64,000 nt of DNA from Streptomyces achromogenes (GTDB taxonomy: Bacteria > Actinomycetota > Actinomycetes > Streptomycetales > Streptomycetaceae): contig NZ_JAUSYH010000001.1 in the NCBI RefSeq assembly GCF_030816715.1, positions 1,116,001 through 1,180,000 of the forward strand, given 5' to 3'. Made by a program: the position numbers and the translations under genes. The notes beneath the pieces are model-generated. The model saw only the letters and a list, made by a program, of their open reading frames with translations, searched no databases and was not told where the DNA came from. Of the stretch, positions 17,054-26,362 are shown in pieces. The first letter of the stretch is position 1. Every line of letters starts with the position of its first letter.

Positions 17054-18250
17054 GTGAACTCCGAAAGTCCGCTGCCCGGCAGGGCGCTGATCGCCGTCGG
17101 CTGGATCGTCCTAGGCCTGCTGGGGCTGCTCGACGTGTTCGCCAACGGGGTGCCCGACTACCACGGGACGAGCTTGCTGCCGATGATGTCAGGGCCGCTC
17201 ATCTGCGTGGCGCTGCTGTGGCCCGCTCGCCGAGCGACCGTGCGGGTACGCGCCGCGGTCGTCGCCGGCGGCTCGCTCGTCCTCACGACCGTGATCGCCA
17301 CCTTGGCAAGCCCGGACAGCAACGGTACGTTCGGGCTGCTGGAGAGTGCCGCTCTGCTGGTGCTGCTCTCCCGCACGGTGGCGGCCGTGCCGCGCACGAA
17401 GACCGCGGCGGTCGCGGCGGCAGCCCTGGCTGTGGCGGTCATGGCGATGCCGCTGCGCTCTCTGCCGACGGACATCCACTACGGCAGCGACAACTCCGTC
17501 ACCGGGTCCCTGCTGATGACGCTCGCCGTCGGCCTGGCTCTCGCCTGGGGCCTGCGGGCAGGGCTGCTGGAGGAGCAGCGGGCTCGCGACATCGCCGCCG
17601 TACGCCAGCGTCAGCGCCTGGAACTCGCCCACGACCTGCACGACTTCGTCGCCCACCACGTCACCGGCATCGTCGTCCAGGCCAATGCCGCGCTGCTCCT
17701 TCAGCACACCGCGCCGGAGCAGGTCGGGCCGCTGCTGGAGAACATCAGCCGGTCCGGATCGGAGACGCTGGACTCGATGCGCCGCCTGGTGCGGGTCCTG
17801 CGCGAGGACGACCACCAGGGCATCCGGCCCGGTGAGGTGTGGGCGGAGATCGCCCGCCTGGTCTCCGCGTTCGCCGAGGACGAGGCGGGCGTCCATTTCC
17901 ACGTCGGCGCGGCGGCCCGCGAGGTACGGCTCGCCCCCGAGGTTGAGACCTCCGTGCACCGCGTCGTGCAGGAGGCCCTGACCAACGTGCGCCGCCACGC
18001 GTACGGTGCCGCGGTGGCCGTACGGGTCGACCTGGCCGGGTCCCGGCTGCGGGTCGAGGTGCACAACACCGCGCCAGGTGGTCGCCATTCGGGCCCGGTG
18101 GGCGGGCGCGGCGGCTTCGGGCTGGTCGGTTTGCGCGAACGCGTCGAAGCGGTGGAGGGCACGCTGACCGCCGTCCCCACCGACGACGGCGGCTGGCGCG
18201 TGACCGCCGACTTCCCCGTGCTGGCCGCTGTGGCAGGATCACCGGCGTGA
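17054..18250 (+). CDS. Sensor histidine kinase (HisKA_3 type)
   Basis: A protein of 398 residues. Several hydrophobic helices in the N-terminal half (GRALIAVGWIVLGLLGLLDV onward) form the membrane sensor. The dimerisation helix ELAHDLHDFVAHHVTGIV carries the phospho-accepting histidine. The ATPase domain has VVQEALTNVRRHA (N box) and GGFGLVGLRERV (G box). GTG at 17054 is chosen. It has only GAGG one base upstream, and a TATCCT 7 nt before it suggests a leaderless message. The next gene overlaps by 4 bp and encodes its response regulator. The pair is divergent from the ABC exporter and probably controls it. Confidence 0.93.
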   Translation: MNSESPLPGRALIAVGWIVLGLLGLLDVFANGVPDYHGTSLLPMMSGPLICVALLWPARRATVRVRAAVVAGGSLVLTTVIATLASPDSNGTFGLLESAALLVLLSRTVAAVPRTKTAAVAAAALAVAVMAMPLRSLPTDIHYGSDNSVTGSLLMTLAVGLALAWGLRAGLLEEQRARDIAAVRQRQRLELAHDLHDFVAHHVTGIVVQANAALLLQHTAPEQVGPLLENISRSGSETLDSMRRLVRVLREDDHQGIRPGEVWAEIARLVSAFAEDEAGVHFHVGAAAREVRLAPEVETSVHRVVQEALTNVRRHAYGAAVAVRVDLAGSRLRVEVHNTAPGGRHSGPVGGRGGFGLVGLRERVEAVEGTLTAVPTDDGGWRVTADFPVLAAVAGSPA

Positions 18251-18906
18251 ACGACACGGCGATCCGGGTACTGATCGCGGACGACCAGGAACTGGTCCGC
18301 ATGGGCTTCCGGCTGATCCTCGACGCACAGCCCGGCATCGAGGTGGTCGCCGAGGTCGCCGACGGCGCCGCCTGCGTGGAGCTGGCCCGCCGGTTGAGCC
18401 CGGACGTGTGCCTGGTCGACATCCGGATGCCGAAACTGGACGGCCTGGACGTCACCCGTGCCCTGGCGGGACCCGGAGTCCACCACCCGACGCGGGTCGT
18501 GGTGATCACCACGTTCGACCAGGACGACTACGTGCACACCGCGCTGCGCAACGGGGCCTGCGGCTTCCTGCTCAAGGACGCTCCGCCCAGCCTGCTGATC
18601 GAGGCGGTGCGTGCCGCCGCCCGCGGCGACGCGCTGGTCTCCCCCGCCGTCACCGTCCGGCTGCTGAAGCAACTGTCCGCCACGCGACCCGCCCCGGACG
18701 CCGACAGTCCCCTCACCGACCGCGAGCTGGACGTGGCCCGGCTCGTCGCGGTGGGCCGCACCAACCAGGAGATCTGCGAGCAACTGGTGGTGTCACTGTC
18801 CACCGTCAAGACCCACCTGGCCAACATCCAGCAGAAGATCCACGCCCGCAACCGCGTCGAGATCGCCGCCTGGGCCTGGGAGTCCGGCACGGTGCGGGCA
18901 CGGTAG
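18247..18906 (+). CDS. Response regulator, NarL/LuxR family
   Basis: A 219-residue protein. The receiver domain has acidic residues D12 and D13, the phospho-acceptor D58 in CLVDIRMP, and the conserved lysine in FLLKDAPP. The C-terminal LuxR helix-turn-helix runs from LTDRELDVARLVAVG through VSLSTVKTHLANI. Its GTG start overlaps the kinase stop. It would bind DNA when phosphorylated by the kinase just upstream, and the adjacent ABC exporter is the obvious target. A 12-bp palindrome (GGCTGCGCAGCC, 18911-18922) right after the stop may act as a weak terminator. Confidence 0.95.
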   Translation: MNDTAIRVLIADDQELVRMGFRLILDAQPGIEVVAEVADGAACVELARRLSPDVCLVDIRMPKLDGLDVTRALAGPGVHHPTRVVVITTFDQDDYVHTALRNGACGFLLKDAPPSLLIEAVRAAARGDALVSPAVTVRLLKQLSATRPAPDADSPLTDRELDVARLVAVGRTNQEICEQLVVSLSTVKTHLANIQQKIHARNRVEIAAWAWESGTVRAR

Positions 18907-19773
18907 GACCGGCTGCGCAGCCGCTGCGAACCGGTAGTTCGGACGGCGTGTATCGATGTGTCCCTACGATCGGAACCAGACGGCGCAGGCCCGGCCGGCC
19001 GGCATCGCCAACTCCTTGCTGCCGGATTCTCAGTAGCGCTGGGCCCGTGGTCCCGGTCCATGTCCGAGAGTGTCGTGTATGCCGGAGGGGCGTGGCAGGC
19101 CCTGCCGACGCGCCCACAAGTGGCGACGGTCAAGAGGGAACCGGACGGTGAGTCCCTCGCGCAGGTGCTGCCGTGCCAACTGGCCAGTGCCCGCACGGTG
19201 GAGTCCGTTGTCGTGGTGAACCGGGTGTGCCGGCACGTGACCGCCCGCACCAGAGCCCCTGTGGGGATTCAGACCGAGCTGAACGACATCGCCGACGGCG
19301 CCGGTCGGCGACCCCACCAGCGCCCCCGCCGTCTCGTCCATCTCGACTCCGACGAGACTGCGTGGTATTCGCCCTTCTTCGACCGCTGCTTCTTCGACCG
19401 CTGGTTCTTCGACCGCTTCTCGCCGCCGGGCTCAGGGTCTTCGTGGTTGCGGCCCTGACCGGCTCCGTGCTGTTCGGCTCCGTGCCGTTCTGCCCCGCAA
19501 TGACGCCCTGTGCGCCGCAGGGGAGAACGTTCCATCCCATGGCACACGCCTGCGCTGAGTCCCCGAGTGGCCGCGGACACGCAGAAACTGGGACGGCGGA
19601 GCCGACCCGGCGATGGGATGCTCCCCCGCCGCCCCTGACCTCTACGTTCGCGACCGGAGCGGAAGCGGCGTAGTGCCCGAGCCCAATCAGAACGCTTGGG
19701 CTTCGTGCTGCCGCCCATATGCCCCACCACGTACGCGGGGCGAACCTCGTGTGGCACACGAGGAGGCAGTGCA
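18907..19773. other. Stretch of 867 bp without a recognisable gene
   Basis: Open frames on both strands lack a ribosome site and a recognisable domain, and their codon bias is not like the neighbours. The stretch contains a three-unit tandem repeat (listed separately) and, at its right end, AGGAGG at 19761-19766, which belongs to the dioxygenase gene. It may be an old decayed gene. No promoter could be assigned. Confidence 0.5.
19375..19419. repeat. Three tandem 15-bp repeats
   Basis: The unit TTCTTCGACCGCTGC occurs at 19375-19389, 19390-19404 and 19405-19419 with one or two changes. Read on the plus strand it gives FFDRC-FFDRW-FFDRF. Read on minus it gives lysine/arginine/serine-rich repeats. 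It is not part of a convincing gene. Confidence 0.8.
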
Positions 19774-20958
19774 GTGATTCCTGAGACGACGATTCCTGAG
19801 ACGACGCGCATCCGGGCCACAAGGCCCCGGGTGGCCACGCTGAGCGAGTACGCCATCGACGCCGAGCGCGGGTTCGTGCCCGGCGAGGACCCGGTGGACG
19901 CGTTGCCCGTGTACTACGAGCCCTGGGAACGGCTCGGCCGGAACATCGCGGCCCTGATCATGACCGGACGTCTGCGCCCGGCGGTGGAGTCGCTGCCCGT
20001 CCTGATTCCGGACCGGCTCCGGTCGGCGGGGGAGCAGGAGCGGGCCATGCTGCTGCTGTGCTGTCTGGCGAACGCGTACGTCTGGGGCGCCGAGAGCCCC
20101 GTGGACACGCTTCCGGCACCGGTGGCGCGGCCCCTGCACGCACTCGCCCGGGAACTGGACCGGGCACCGATCGCCGCCCACGCCTCCATCGTCCTGAACA
20201 ACTGGCGGCGCATCGACGCCGGTGAACCGCTGAGCATGTCCAACATCGACACCCAGGTGACGTTCCTCGGCGGTGTCGACGAGAAGTGGTTCTACCTGGC
20301 GACGGTGGGTGTCGAGCTTGCCGGCGCCCCAGGGCTGTCCCTGCTGGTCCAGGCGCAGCATGCCGTAGCGGCCGAGGACCATGCCCGCCTCACCGAGGCG
20401 CTGTTCGGCATCCGCAGTGTCGTCGACCAGGTGACGGACGCGTTCCTCGACGTGGAGAGCTGGTGCGACCACTACGTCTTCTACCACCGGATCAGGCCGT
20501 TCCTCACAGGTTGGTCCGCGCCGGGACTGCGGTTCGAGGGCGTGGACCGGGAACCGCTGGTGCTGGCCGGCGGAAGCGCCGCGCAGAGCTCCCTCATCCA
20601 GGCCTTCGACGCCGGACTCGACATCCCGCACGAGCACGAGTCGACGGCGGGTTTCCTGACCGGCATGCGCGCGTACATGCCCGCGCCGCACCGACGTTTC
20701 CTCGAGGACCTGGAGGCCGGTCCGTCGGTACGCGGCTATGTAGCACGGCACCGCAGCATCTCTCCGCGCCTGTGCGTCGCCTACAACGGGGCGGTGGAGT
20801 CCCTCGTCCGGCTCAGGGCCCAGCACATCGGCATCACCGGGCGCTACATCAAGCGGTTCCAGCGCGACGAGGAGACCGCCAAGGGCACCGGCGGCAGTGA
20901 TTTCGTCAGCTTCCTGAGGAAGTCGCGCGAGGAGACCACCGAACGGCTGCTGCCATGA
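19774..20958 (+). CDS. Indoleamine 2,3-dioxygenase family protein
   Basis: A haem dioxygenase of 394 residues. GTG at 19774 has AGGAGG 7 nt upstream. IDO landmarks occur in order: FLGGVDEKWFYLATVGVE, YHRIRPFLTGW, LAGGSAAQSSLIQAFD, YMPAPHRRFLEDLE, and LRAQHIGITGRYI with the expected proximal histidine. It should open the indole ring of tryptophan to N-formylkynurenine, the entry step of the cluster. Most bacterial kynurenine operons use tryptophan 2,3-dioxygenase instead. The N-terminus contains a 15-bp tandem duplication (IPETT twice, 19777-19806). It overlaps the formamidase gene by 4 bp. Confidence 0.88.
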   Translation: MIPETTIPETTRIRATRPRVATLSEYAIDAERGFVPGEDPVDALPVYYEPWERLGRNIAALIMTGRLRPAVESLPVLIPDRLRSAGEQERAMLLLCCLANAYVWGAESPVDTLPAPVARPLHALARELDRAPIAAHASIVLNNWRRIDAGEPLSMSNIDTQVTFLGGVDEKWFYLATVGVELAGAPGLSLLVQAQHAVAAEDHARLTEALFGIRSVVDQVTDAFLDVESWCDHYVFYHRIRPFLTGWSAPGLRFEGVDREPLVLAGGSAAQSSLIQAFDAGLDIPHEHESTAGFLTGMRAYMPAPHRRFLEDLEAGPSVRGYVARHRSISPRLCVAYNGAVESLVRLRAQHIGITGRYIKRFQRDEETAKGTGGSDFVSFLRKSREETTERLLP

Positions 20959-21836
20959 CGGCGCGGGTGTACGGGGACTTCGACCAGGCGCAGTTGGACG
21001 CCCAGTACTCCCCCAGCAGCCTGGTGGGCGACATCCAGCCGTTCCTGGACGACTACGCCCAGAGCAGTCGTCTGGCTCGGCACGAGCTGGCCCCCGTGGC
21101 CCGTCGAGACCTTCGTTTCGGGCCGAGCCCCGACGACCTGCTGGATGTCTACGGTCCCTCGGGACCGGGCAAGGACAGCCGGCCCGCCCTGTTCTTCGTG
21201 CACGGCGGGTACTGGCAGCAGTTGTCGAAGGAGGACTCCGCGTTCCCGGCTCCCGCCCTGGTGGAGGCGGGCGCGGTCTACGCGACCCCGGACTACACGC
21301 TGGCCCCGCGGGCCAGGCTCTCGGACATCGTCGACCAGGTACGCAGGGCCTTCGCCTGGTTGTGGCACCGCGCGGCTGACCACCGTATCGACCCCGGGCG
21401 GATCGTGGTCGCCGGGTCGTCGGCCGGGGCCCATCTGGCCGCCATGCTGCTCGCCACGCGCTGGCGGCAGTGGGGTCTGCCCGCCGCCCCCATCGCGGGC
21501 GCCTTGCTGTTCGGCGGCATCTACGACCTGGCCCCGGTGCGACAGACCTACGTCAACGACGTCGTCCGCATCGACGCCGGCGAAGTCCGGGACTGCAGCC
21601 CCCTGTTCCTGACCGGGGTGCGCTGCCCCGTGGTGATCGCCTGGGGAGAGCGTGAGACGGACGAGTTCAAGCGGCAGTCCTCTGTGTACGCGGCGCATCT
21701 GCGCCGGCAGGGGTGCCACGTCACCGCGTTCGAGCAGCCCGGACGCAACCACTTCGACTCACCCATGGACCTCGGCACGCCCTCCACCCGGGCGCACGCC
21801 GAGACGCGCCGGCTGCTGGGCCTGCCGTCCGCGTAA
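20955..21836 (+). CDS. kynB: Arylformamidase (kynurenine formamidase), alpha/beta hydrolase type
   Basis: A 293-residue alpha/beta hydrolase. The oxyanion motif is HGGYW (83-87), the nucleophile S156 sits in GSSAGAH, and the late histidine is in GRNHFDSP. This HGGYW form is typical of alpha/beta-fold arylformamidases. With the dioxygenase upstream (ATGA overlap) and kynureninase downstream it should hydrolyse N-formylkynurenine to kynurenine and formate. A general esterase role cannot be excluded from sequence alone, but the context is strong. The symbol denotes the function; the fold differs from the cyclase-type KynB of proteobacteria. Confidence 0.87.
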   Translation: MTARVYGDFDQAQLDAQYSPSSLVGDIQPFLDDYAQSSRLARHELAPVARRDLRFGPSPDDLLDVYGPSGPGKDSRPALFFVHGGYWQQLSKEDSAFPAPALVEAGAVYATPDYTLAPRARLSDIVDQVRRAFAWLWHRAADHRIDPGRIVVAGSSAGAHLAAMLLATRWRQWGLPAAPIAGALLFGGIYDLAPVRQTYVNDVVRIDAGEVRDCSPLFLTGVRCPVVIAWGERETDEFKRQSSVYAAHLRRQGCHVTAFEQPGRNHFDSPMDLGTPSTRAHAETRRLLGLPSA

Positions 21837-21960
21837 GGCCTGCCGCCCACCTGGCTCAGCCGTCCATCCAGATCCGCCGTTCGCGTCGGCCCGCAGTCCA
21901 CGCGAACGGCCACACCGCCCGGTCCGGCCGCGCCGGTCCACCGGCTAGACATCTGAGGAA

Positions 21961-23259
21961 GTGCACACCTTGCTCACTCACCTGACCGCCTCGGAAGGCG
22001 AGGCCCACCAACTCGACGAAGCCCTGCCGGGCCACCGGGAGTTGTTCCACCTACCGCCCGCCGACGGCGGCGGATACCCCGAGGCGGCGTACTTCGCGGG
22101 CAACTCCCTCGGCCTGCAGCCGAAGGCCGTCCGGACCGAACTGATCGAAGACCTGGCGGACTGGAGCCGCTTCGGCGTCGAGGGCCACCACGACGCCGTC
22201 CGCCCGTGGTTCGGCTACCACCGGCTGCTGACCGAACCGGCCGCACGTCTGGTCGGGGCGCTGCCCGAAGAGACCGTCGTCATGAACTCCCTGACGGTGA
22301 ACCTGCATCTGCTGATGGTCTCCTTCTACCGCCCCCGGGGCGAGCGCACCCACATCGTGATCGAGGACAGCGCCTTCCCCTCCGACAGCTACGCCGTGCG
22401 CAGCCACGTACGGTTTCACGGGCTCGACCCGGACGAGGCGGTCATCAGGCTGCGTCCGCGCCCGGGAGAGGACTGCCTGCGCACGGAGGACGTCGTCGAC
22501 TTCCTCGACCGCCAAGGACACACCGTGGCGCTGGTGCTGCTGGGCGGCGTCAACTACCTCACGGGCGAGCTGATGGACATCCCCGCCATCACCGCCGCCG
22601 GGCACGCCGCGGGTGCGACGGTCGGCTGGGACCTGGCCCATGCGGCCGGCAACGTCCCGCTCCATCTGCACGACTGGAACGTCGACTTCGCCGCCTGGTG
22701 CTCCTACAAGTACCTCAACTCCGGCCCGGGGGCCCTGTCCGGGGTGTTCATCCACCAACGGCATGTCACCGACCGCACCCTGCACCGCTTCGAGGGGTGG
22801 TGGAGCACCGACGCCACCACCCGGTTCCTGATGGAACCGGTCTCCAGCCCGCCCGCCACGGCCGACGCGTGGGCCATCTCCAACCCGCCGGTCCTCGCCA
22901 TGGGACCCGTGCGCACCTCCCTGGACATCTTCGACACCGTCGGCATGGTGGCGCTGCGCAAGCGCAGCGAGAAGCTGACCGGATACCTGGAGGGGCTGCT
23001 CGACGAGGTCACCGCGACCCGTCCGCTGACGGTGATCACCCCCAGGGACCCGCGGCGCCGGGGCTCCCAGCTGTCGCTGCGCGTCGGCGGTACGACGGCG
23101 GGCGCTCTCGCCCGGACGCTGCGCCACGAGCGCGGAGTCATCGCCGACGCCCGCGAGCCGGACATCATCCGGCTGGCTCCGGTGCCGCTGTACTCCACCT
23201 TCCACGACTGCTGGCGGGTCGCCGACGCGCTGGCCCACTCCGTATCGGAGGAGAGATGA
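21961..23259 (+). CDS. kynU: Kynureninase
   Basis: A 432-residue PLP enzyme of fold type I. YFAGNSLGLQPKAV is the usual N-terminal signature, GWDLAHAAGNVPL holds the PLP-contacting D224, and WCSYKYLNSGPG holds the Schiff-base lysine K250. It cleaves kynurenine or 3-hydroxykynurenine to anthranilate or 3-hydroxyanthranilate plus alanine. GTG at 21961 lies only 2 nt after GAGG, and the in-frame TTG at 21970 is an alternative start. A gap of 124 bp separates it from the formamidase gene. The permease gene overlaps its end. Confidence 0.94.
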   Translation: MHTLLTHLTASEGEAHQLDEALPGHRELFHLPPADGGGYPEAAYFAGNSLGLQPKAVRTELIEDLADWSRFGVEGHHDAVRPWFGYHRLLTEPAARLVGALPEETVVMNSLTVNLHLLMVSFYRPRGERTHIVIEDSAFPSDSYAVRSHVRFHGLDPDEAVIRLRPRPGEDCLRTEDVVDFLDRQGHTVALVLLGGVNYLTGELMDIPAITAAGHAAGATVGWDLAHAAGNVPLHLHDWNVDFAAWCSYKYLNSGPGALSGVFIHQRHVTDRTLHRFEGWWSTDATTRFLMEPVSSPPATADAWAISNPPVLAMGPVRTSLDIFDTVGMVALRKRSEKLTGYLEGLLDEVTATRPLTVITPRDPRRRGSQLSLRVGGTTAGALARTLRHERGVIADAREPDIIRLAPVPLYSTFHDCWRVADALAHSVSEER

Positions 23260-24725
23260 CCCAGACCGGCAACGTGACGCCCGTCCCGCAGGGACCGCCC
23301 CCCACCACACGCGGTGACCGGCAGCCCACGGGCGAGCTCACCCGTTCACTCACCCACCGCCAGACCACCATGATCGGCCTGGGCTGTGCCCTGGGCACCG
23401 GCCTCTTCCTGGGATCCGGCTCGGCCATCGGCACAGCCGGTCCCGCCGTGATCCTGTCCTACATCGCCGGGGCGGTACTCGTCGCCATCATCGCCCGGGT
23501 GCTGGGCGCGATGACCATCGTCCATCCCGTGCGCGGCACCTTCGGGACCATCGCCCACCTCTACCTCGGCCCGTGGGCGGGCTTCCTCGTCCGGTGGCTG
23601 TTCTGGGCCGGGACGACGGTGGCCATCGGCGGTGAGGTGGTGGCGGCGGCGATCTACATCCGCTACTGGTGGCCGCAGGCCCCGATGCTCCTGCTCATCG
23701 CGGCCGTGGCCGCCTTGGTGCTGGGGGTCAACATCGTCAGCGTCAGGTCCTTCGGCCTCGCGGAGTTCTGGCTCTCGAGCGTGAAGGTGACCGCGGTGGT
23801 GGTGTTCATCGCCGCGGGTCTGCTGCTGGTGTTCGTCGGGCTGCCGCACACACCGGCCGCCGGCCTGGGCAACCTCACCTCCGATGGCGGCTTCTTCCCC
23901 CACGGACCGCAGGCCGTCTGGGCGGCCCTGTCCGTCGTGATGTTCGCCTTCGTGGGCTTCGAGACCACCTCCATCTCGGCGGCGGAGACGACCGACCCCA
24001 CGCGGTCCATCCGCACCGCGATGCGCGCACTCGTCTGGCGCCTCGGACTGTTCTACATCCTGTCCATCGGCATCATCGTCACCCTGGTGCCGTGGCGGGA
24101 CACCGCAGGCGGCGACGGGAGCATCACCGGCAGCCCGTTCGTCCGCGTCTTCAGCCAGATCGGCATTCCTGCCGCCGCCTCACTGACCAACGCCATCGTG
24201 CTGATCGCGGCGATCTCCTCGGCCAACGCCCAGCTCTACGCGGCCAGCCGCTTCCTGCACTCGCTCGGCCACGACAGATGCGCCCCCGCTGTGCTGGCCC
24301 GTGTGGACACTCGCGGGGTCCCGGTGCGGGCCCTGGTGGTCTCCGCCGCCGGCATCGTCGCGGCAGCCCTGCTCGCCGCATTCGGGGTCGACAGCGTCTT
24401 CAACGTGCTGGTCTCCGTCGCCATCTTCTCCGTCCTCCTGGTGTGGCTGCTGATCCTCGCCTCCTATCTCGCCTTCCGTCGCTCCGACGCCCCGGCGACG
24501 GGGCAGGGCCTGCGGGTGTGGGGCGGGGCGTGGACGGCCTGGGCCGGTATCGCGGGTGTGCTGGCGGTGGCCGCGACCGCCGCGGTGGTGCCCGTGATGG
24601 CGCAGGCCGCCTGGGTCGGCACCGGCTTCACCCTCGCCCTGCTGCTGGTGTACGCCCTCAGGGTGCGCCACGTGGTGAACCGCCACACGAGGGCCGCGCC
24701 TAGCGAGGAGGCCGTCGATGCGTGA
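23256..24725 (+). CDS. Amino acid permease (APC superfamily)
   Basis: A 489-residue membrane protein with about twelve hydrophobic segments. The first carries the APC signature MIGLGCALGTGLFLGSGSAI, and VMFAFVGFETTSISAAET in the middle is also typical. The ATG at 23256 overlaps the kynureninase stop, and GGAG precedes it. It is most likely an uptake system for tryptophan, kynurenine or a related aromatic amino acid feeding this pathway. That is inferred from position only. Confidence 0.88.
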   Translation: MTQTGNVTPVPQGPPPTTRGDRQPTGELTRSLTHRQTTMIGLGCALGTGLFLGSGSAIGTAGPAVILSYIAGAVLVAIIARVLGAMTIVHPVRGTFGTIAHLYLGPWAGFLVRWLFWAGTTVAIGGEVVAAAIYIRYWWPQAPMLLLIAAVAALVLGVNIVSVRSFGLAEFWLSSVKVTAVVVFIAAGLLLVFVGLPHTPAAGLGNLTSDGGFFPHGPQAVWAALSVVMFAFVGFETTSISAAETTDPTRSIRTAMRALVWRLGLFYILSIGIIVTLVPWRDTAGGDGSITGSPFVRVFSQIGIPAAASLTNAIVLIAAISSANAQLYAASRFLHSLGHDRCAPAVLARVDTRGVPVRALVVSAAGIVAAALLAAFGVDSVFNVLVSVAIFSVLLVWLLILASYLAFRRSDAPATGQGLRVWGGAWTAWAGIAGVLAVAATAAVVPVMAQAAWVGTGFTLALLLVYALRVRHVVNRHTRAAPSEEAVDA

Positions 24726-24886
24726 TCAGCCGTTCCTCCCACCGGAGCCCCGGACAGACGCGACAGCCGCCGGAGGCAGCACCCCGCACTCACCACCGAC
24801 GATCGGCCGCCGCAGGCCGATGCGGCTCGATCACGCATCCGGCTCCCTCCGGACCACCGCGGCGCCCGCCCCGCTGGAGGCACCCC

Positions 24887-26362
24887 ATGCCCACTGAAAC
24901 CGTGCCCGTCATCCGCAACTTCGTCGGCGGCGCCTTCGCGGAACCCGACCCCGAACGCTGCTTCACCAAGACCAACCCGGCCACCGGCACGCCGTTGGCC
25001 ACCGTGCACGAGGCGGACCGGGCCCTGGTGGACCGCTCGGTCCGTTCGGCCCGTGGCGCACTGGAGGACGGCTGGGCCGATACTCCCGTCCGGGAGCGCA
25101 CGGCGCTGTTGCGCCGGGTCGCCGACCTGATCGAGGAGCGCTTCGAGGACTTCGTGGCCGCGGAGGTCGGCGACACGGGCAAGCCCGTGACGCAGGCCCG
25201 TGAACTCGACGTCGCCCGCGCTGTCGCCAACTTCCGCGCGTTCGCCGACATCGTGGCCGCCGCCGGCCAGGACTCGTTCCTCACCGACCTGCCGGGCGGG
25301 CGCCGCGCCCTGAACTACGCGGTGCGCAAGCCACTGGGCGTGGTGGCCGTGATCGTGCCGTGGAATCTGCCTCTGCTGCTGCTCACCTGGAAGGTCGCCC
25401 CCGCGCTCGCCTGCGGCAACGCGGTGGTCGTCAAGCCCAGTGAGGAAACCCCGTCCACCGCCACCCTGCTGGCCGAGGTGCTGGCCGACGCCGGTCTGCC
25501 CGCCGGGGCGTACAACGTCGTGCACGGCTTCGGCCCCGGCTCCGCGGGCGAGTTCCTGGTGACCCATCCGGGCGTGGACGGCATCACGTTCACCGGATCG
25601 TCCGCCACCGGATCCGAGGTGATGCGGGCGGCGGCGCCCGGGGTTCGCCCGGTGTCCTTCGAACTCGGCGGCAAGAACGCAGCGATCGTCTTCGACGACG
25701 TCGACGTCGAGGAGGCACTCGACGGCCTCTCCCGGTCGGTCTTCACCAACACAGGTCAGGTGTGCCTGTGCACCGAGCGGCTCTACGTCCACCGGGCCGT
25801 GTTCACGGACATCGTCGACGGCCTGGCCGAGCGAGCCGCCCGGCTGCGGCTCGGCGACCCGTTCAGCGCCCGCACCACCACCGGCCCGCTGATCTCCCAC
25901 GAGCACCGGCGCAAGGTACTGCGCTACTTCGACCTGGCAGAAGCCGCCGGCGCCAAGGTGGTCGCCGGGGGCGGGACACCGGACCTCGGGCCGGACCTCG
26001 ACGGCGGCGCGTGGATCGAACCCACCCTGTGGACCGGTTTGACCAACGCCGACCGCCCCGTACGCGAGGAGATCTTCGGACCCGTCGCCGCCCTCATCCC
26101 CTTCGACACCGAAGAGGAGGCCGTCGCCCTGGCCAACAACACCCCCTACGGTCTCGCCGCCGCGGTGTGGACCAACGACCTGCGCCGCGGCCACCGGGTC
26201 GCCCAGCGCATGGAGGTGGGCATGGCCTGGGTCAACACCTGGTTCCTGCGCGATCTGCGCTCGCCGTTCGGCGGTGCCGGGCTGTCCGGTATCGGCCGGG
26301 AGGGCGGCGCCTCCTCGCTCCACTTCTACACCGAACCGACGAATGTGTGCGTGCAGCTGTGA
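24887..26362 (+). CDS. nbaE: 2-aminomuconic semialdehyde dehydrogenase
   Basis: A 491-residue aldehyde dehydrogenase. ATG at 24887 has GGAGG 6 nt upstream. The ALDH core is complete: VIVPWNLPLLLLTWKVAPAL, FTGSSATGSEV, the general-base glutamate in SFELGGKNAAIVF and the nucleophile cysteine in NTGQVCLCTERL. It most resembles the 2-hydroxy/2-aminomuconic semialdehyde dehydrogenase group (AmnC/NbaE). It would oxidise 2-aminomuconate semialdehyde with NAD. It is the first gene of the E-H-J-I-G-F-C-D run; 161 bp separate it from the permease. Confidence 0.9.
   Translation: MPTETVPVIRNFVGGAFAEPDPERCFTKTNPATGTPLATVHEADRALVDRSVRSARGALEDGWADTPVRERTALLRRVADLIEERFEDFVAAEVGDTGKPVTQARELDVARAVANFRAFADIVAAAGQDSFLTDLPGGRRALNYAVRKPLGVVAVIVPWNLPLLLLTWKVAPALACGNAVVVKPSEETPSTATLLAEVLADAGLPAGAYNVVHGFGPGSAGEFLVTHPGVDGITFTGSSATGSEVMRAAAPGVRPVSFELGGKNAAIVFDDVDVEEALDGLSRSVFTNTGQVCLCTERLYVHRAVFTDIVDGLAERAARLRLGDPFSARTTTGPLISHEHRRKVLRYFDLAEAAGAKVVAGGGTPDLGPDLDGGAWIEPTLWTGLTNADRPVREEIFGPVAALIPFDTEEEAVALANNTPYGLAAAVWTNDLRRGHRVAQRMEVGMAWVNTWFLRDLRSPFGGAGLSGIGREGGASSLHFYTEPTNVCVQL

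Noticed and set aside
17041..17054. Leaderless promoter of the histidine kinase as a separate finding
   Set aside because: A TATCCT lies at the right distance, but no convincing -35 is present, so it is mentioned only with the gene.
19030..19341. 103-codon minus-strand ORF in the gene-free stretch
   Set aside because: Its composition is like a shadow frame, it lacks a ribosome site, and no domain could be recognised.
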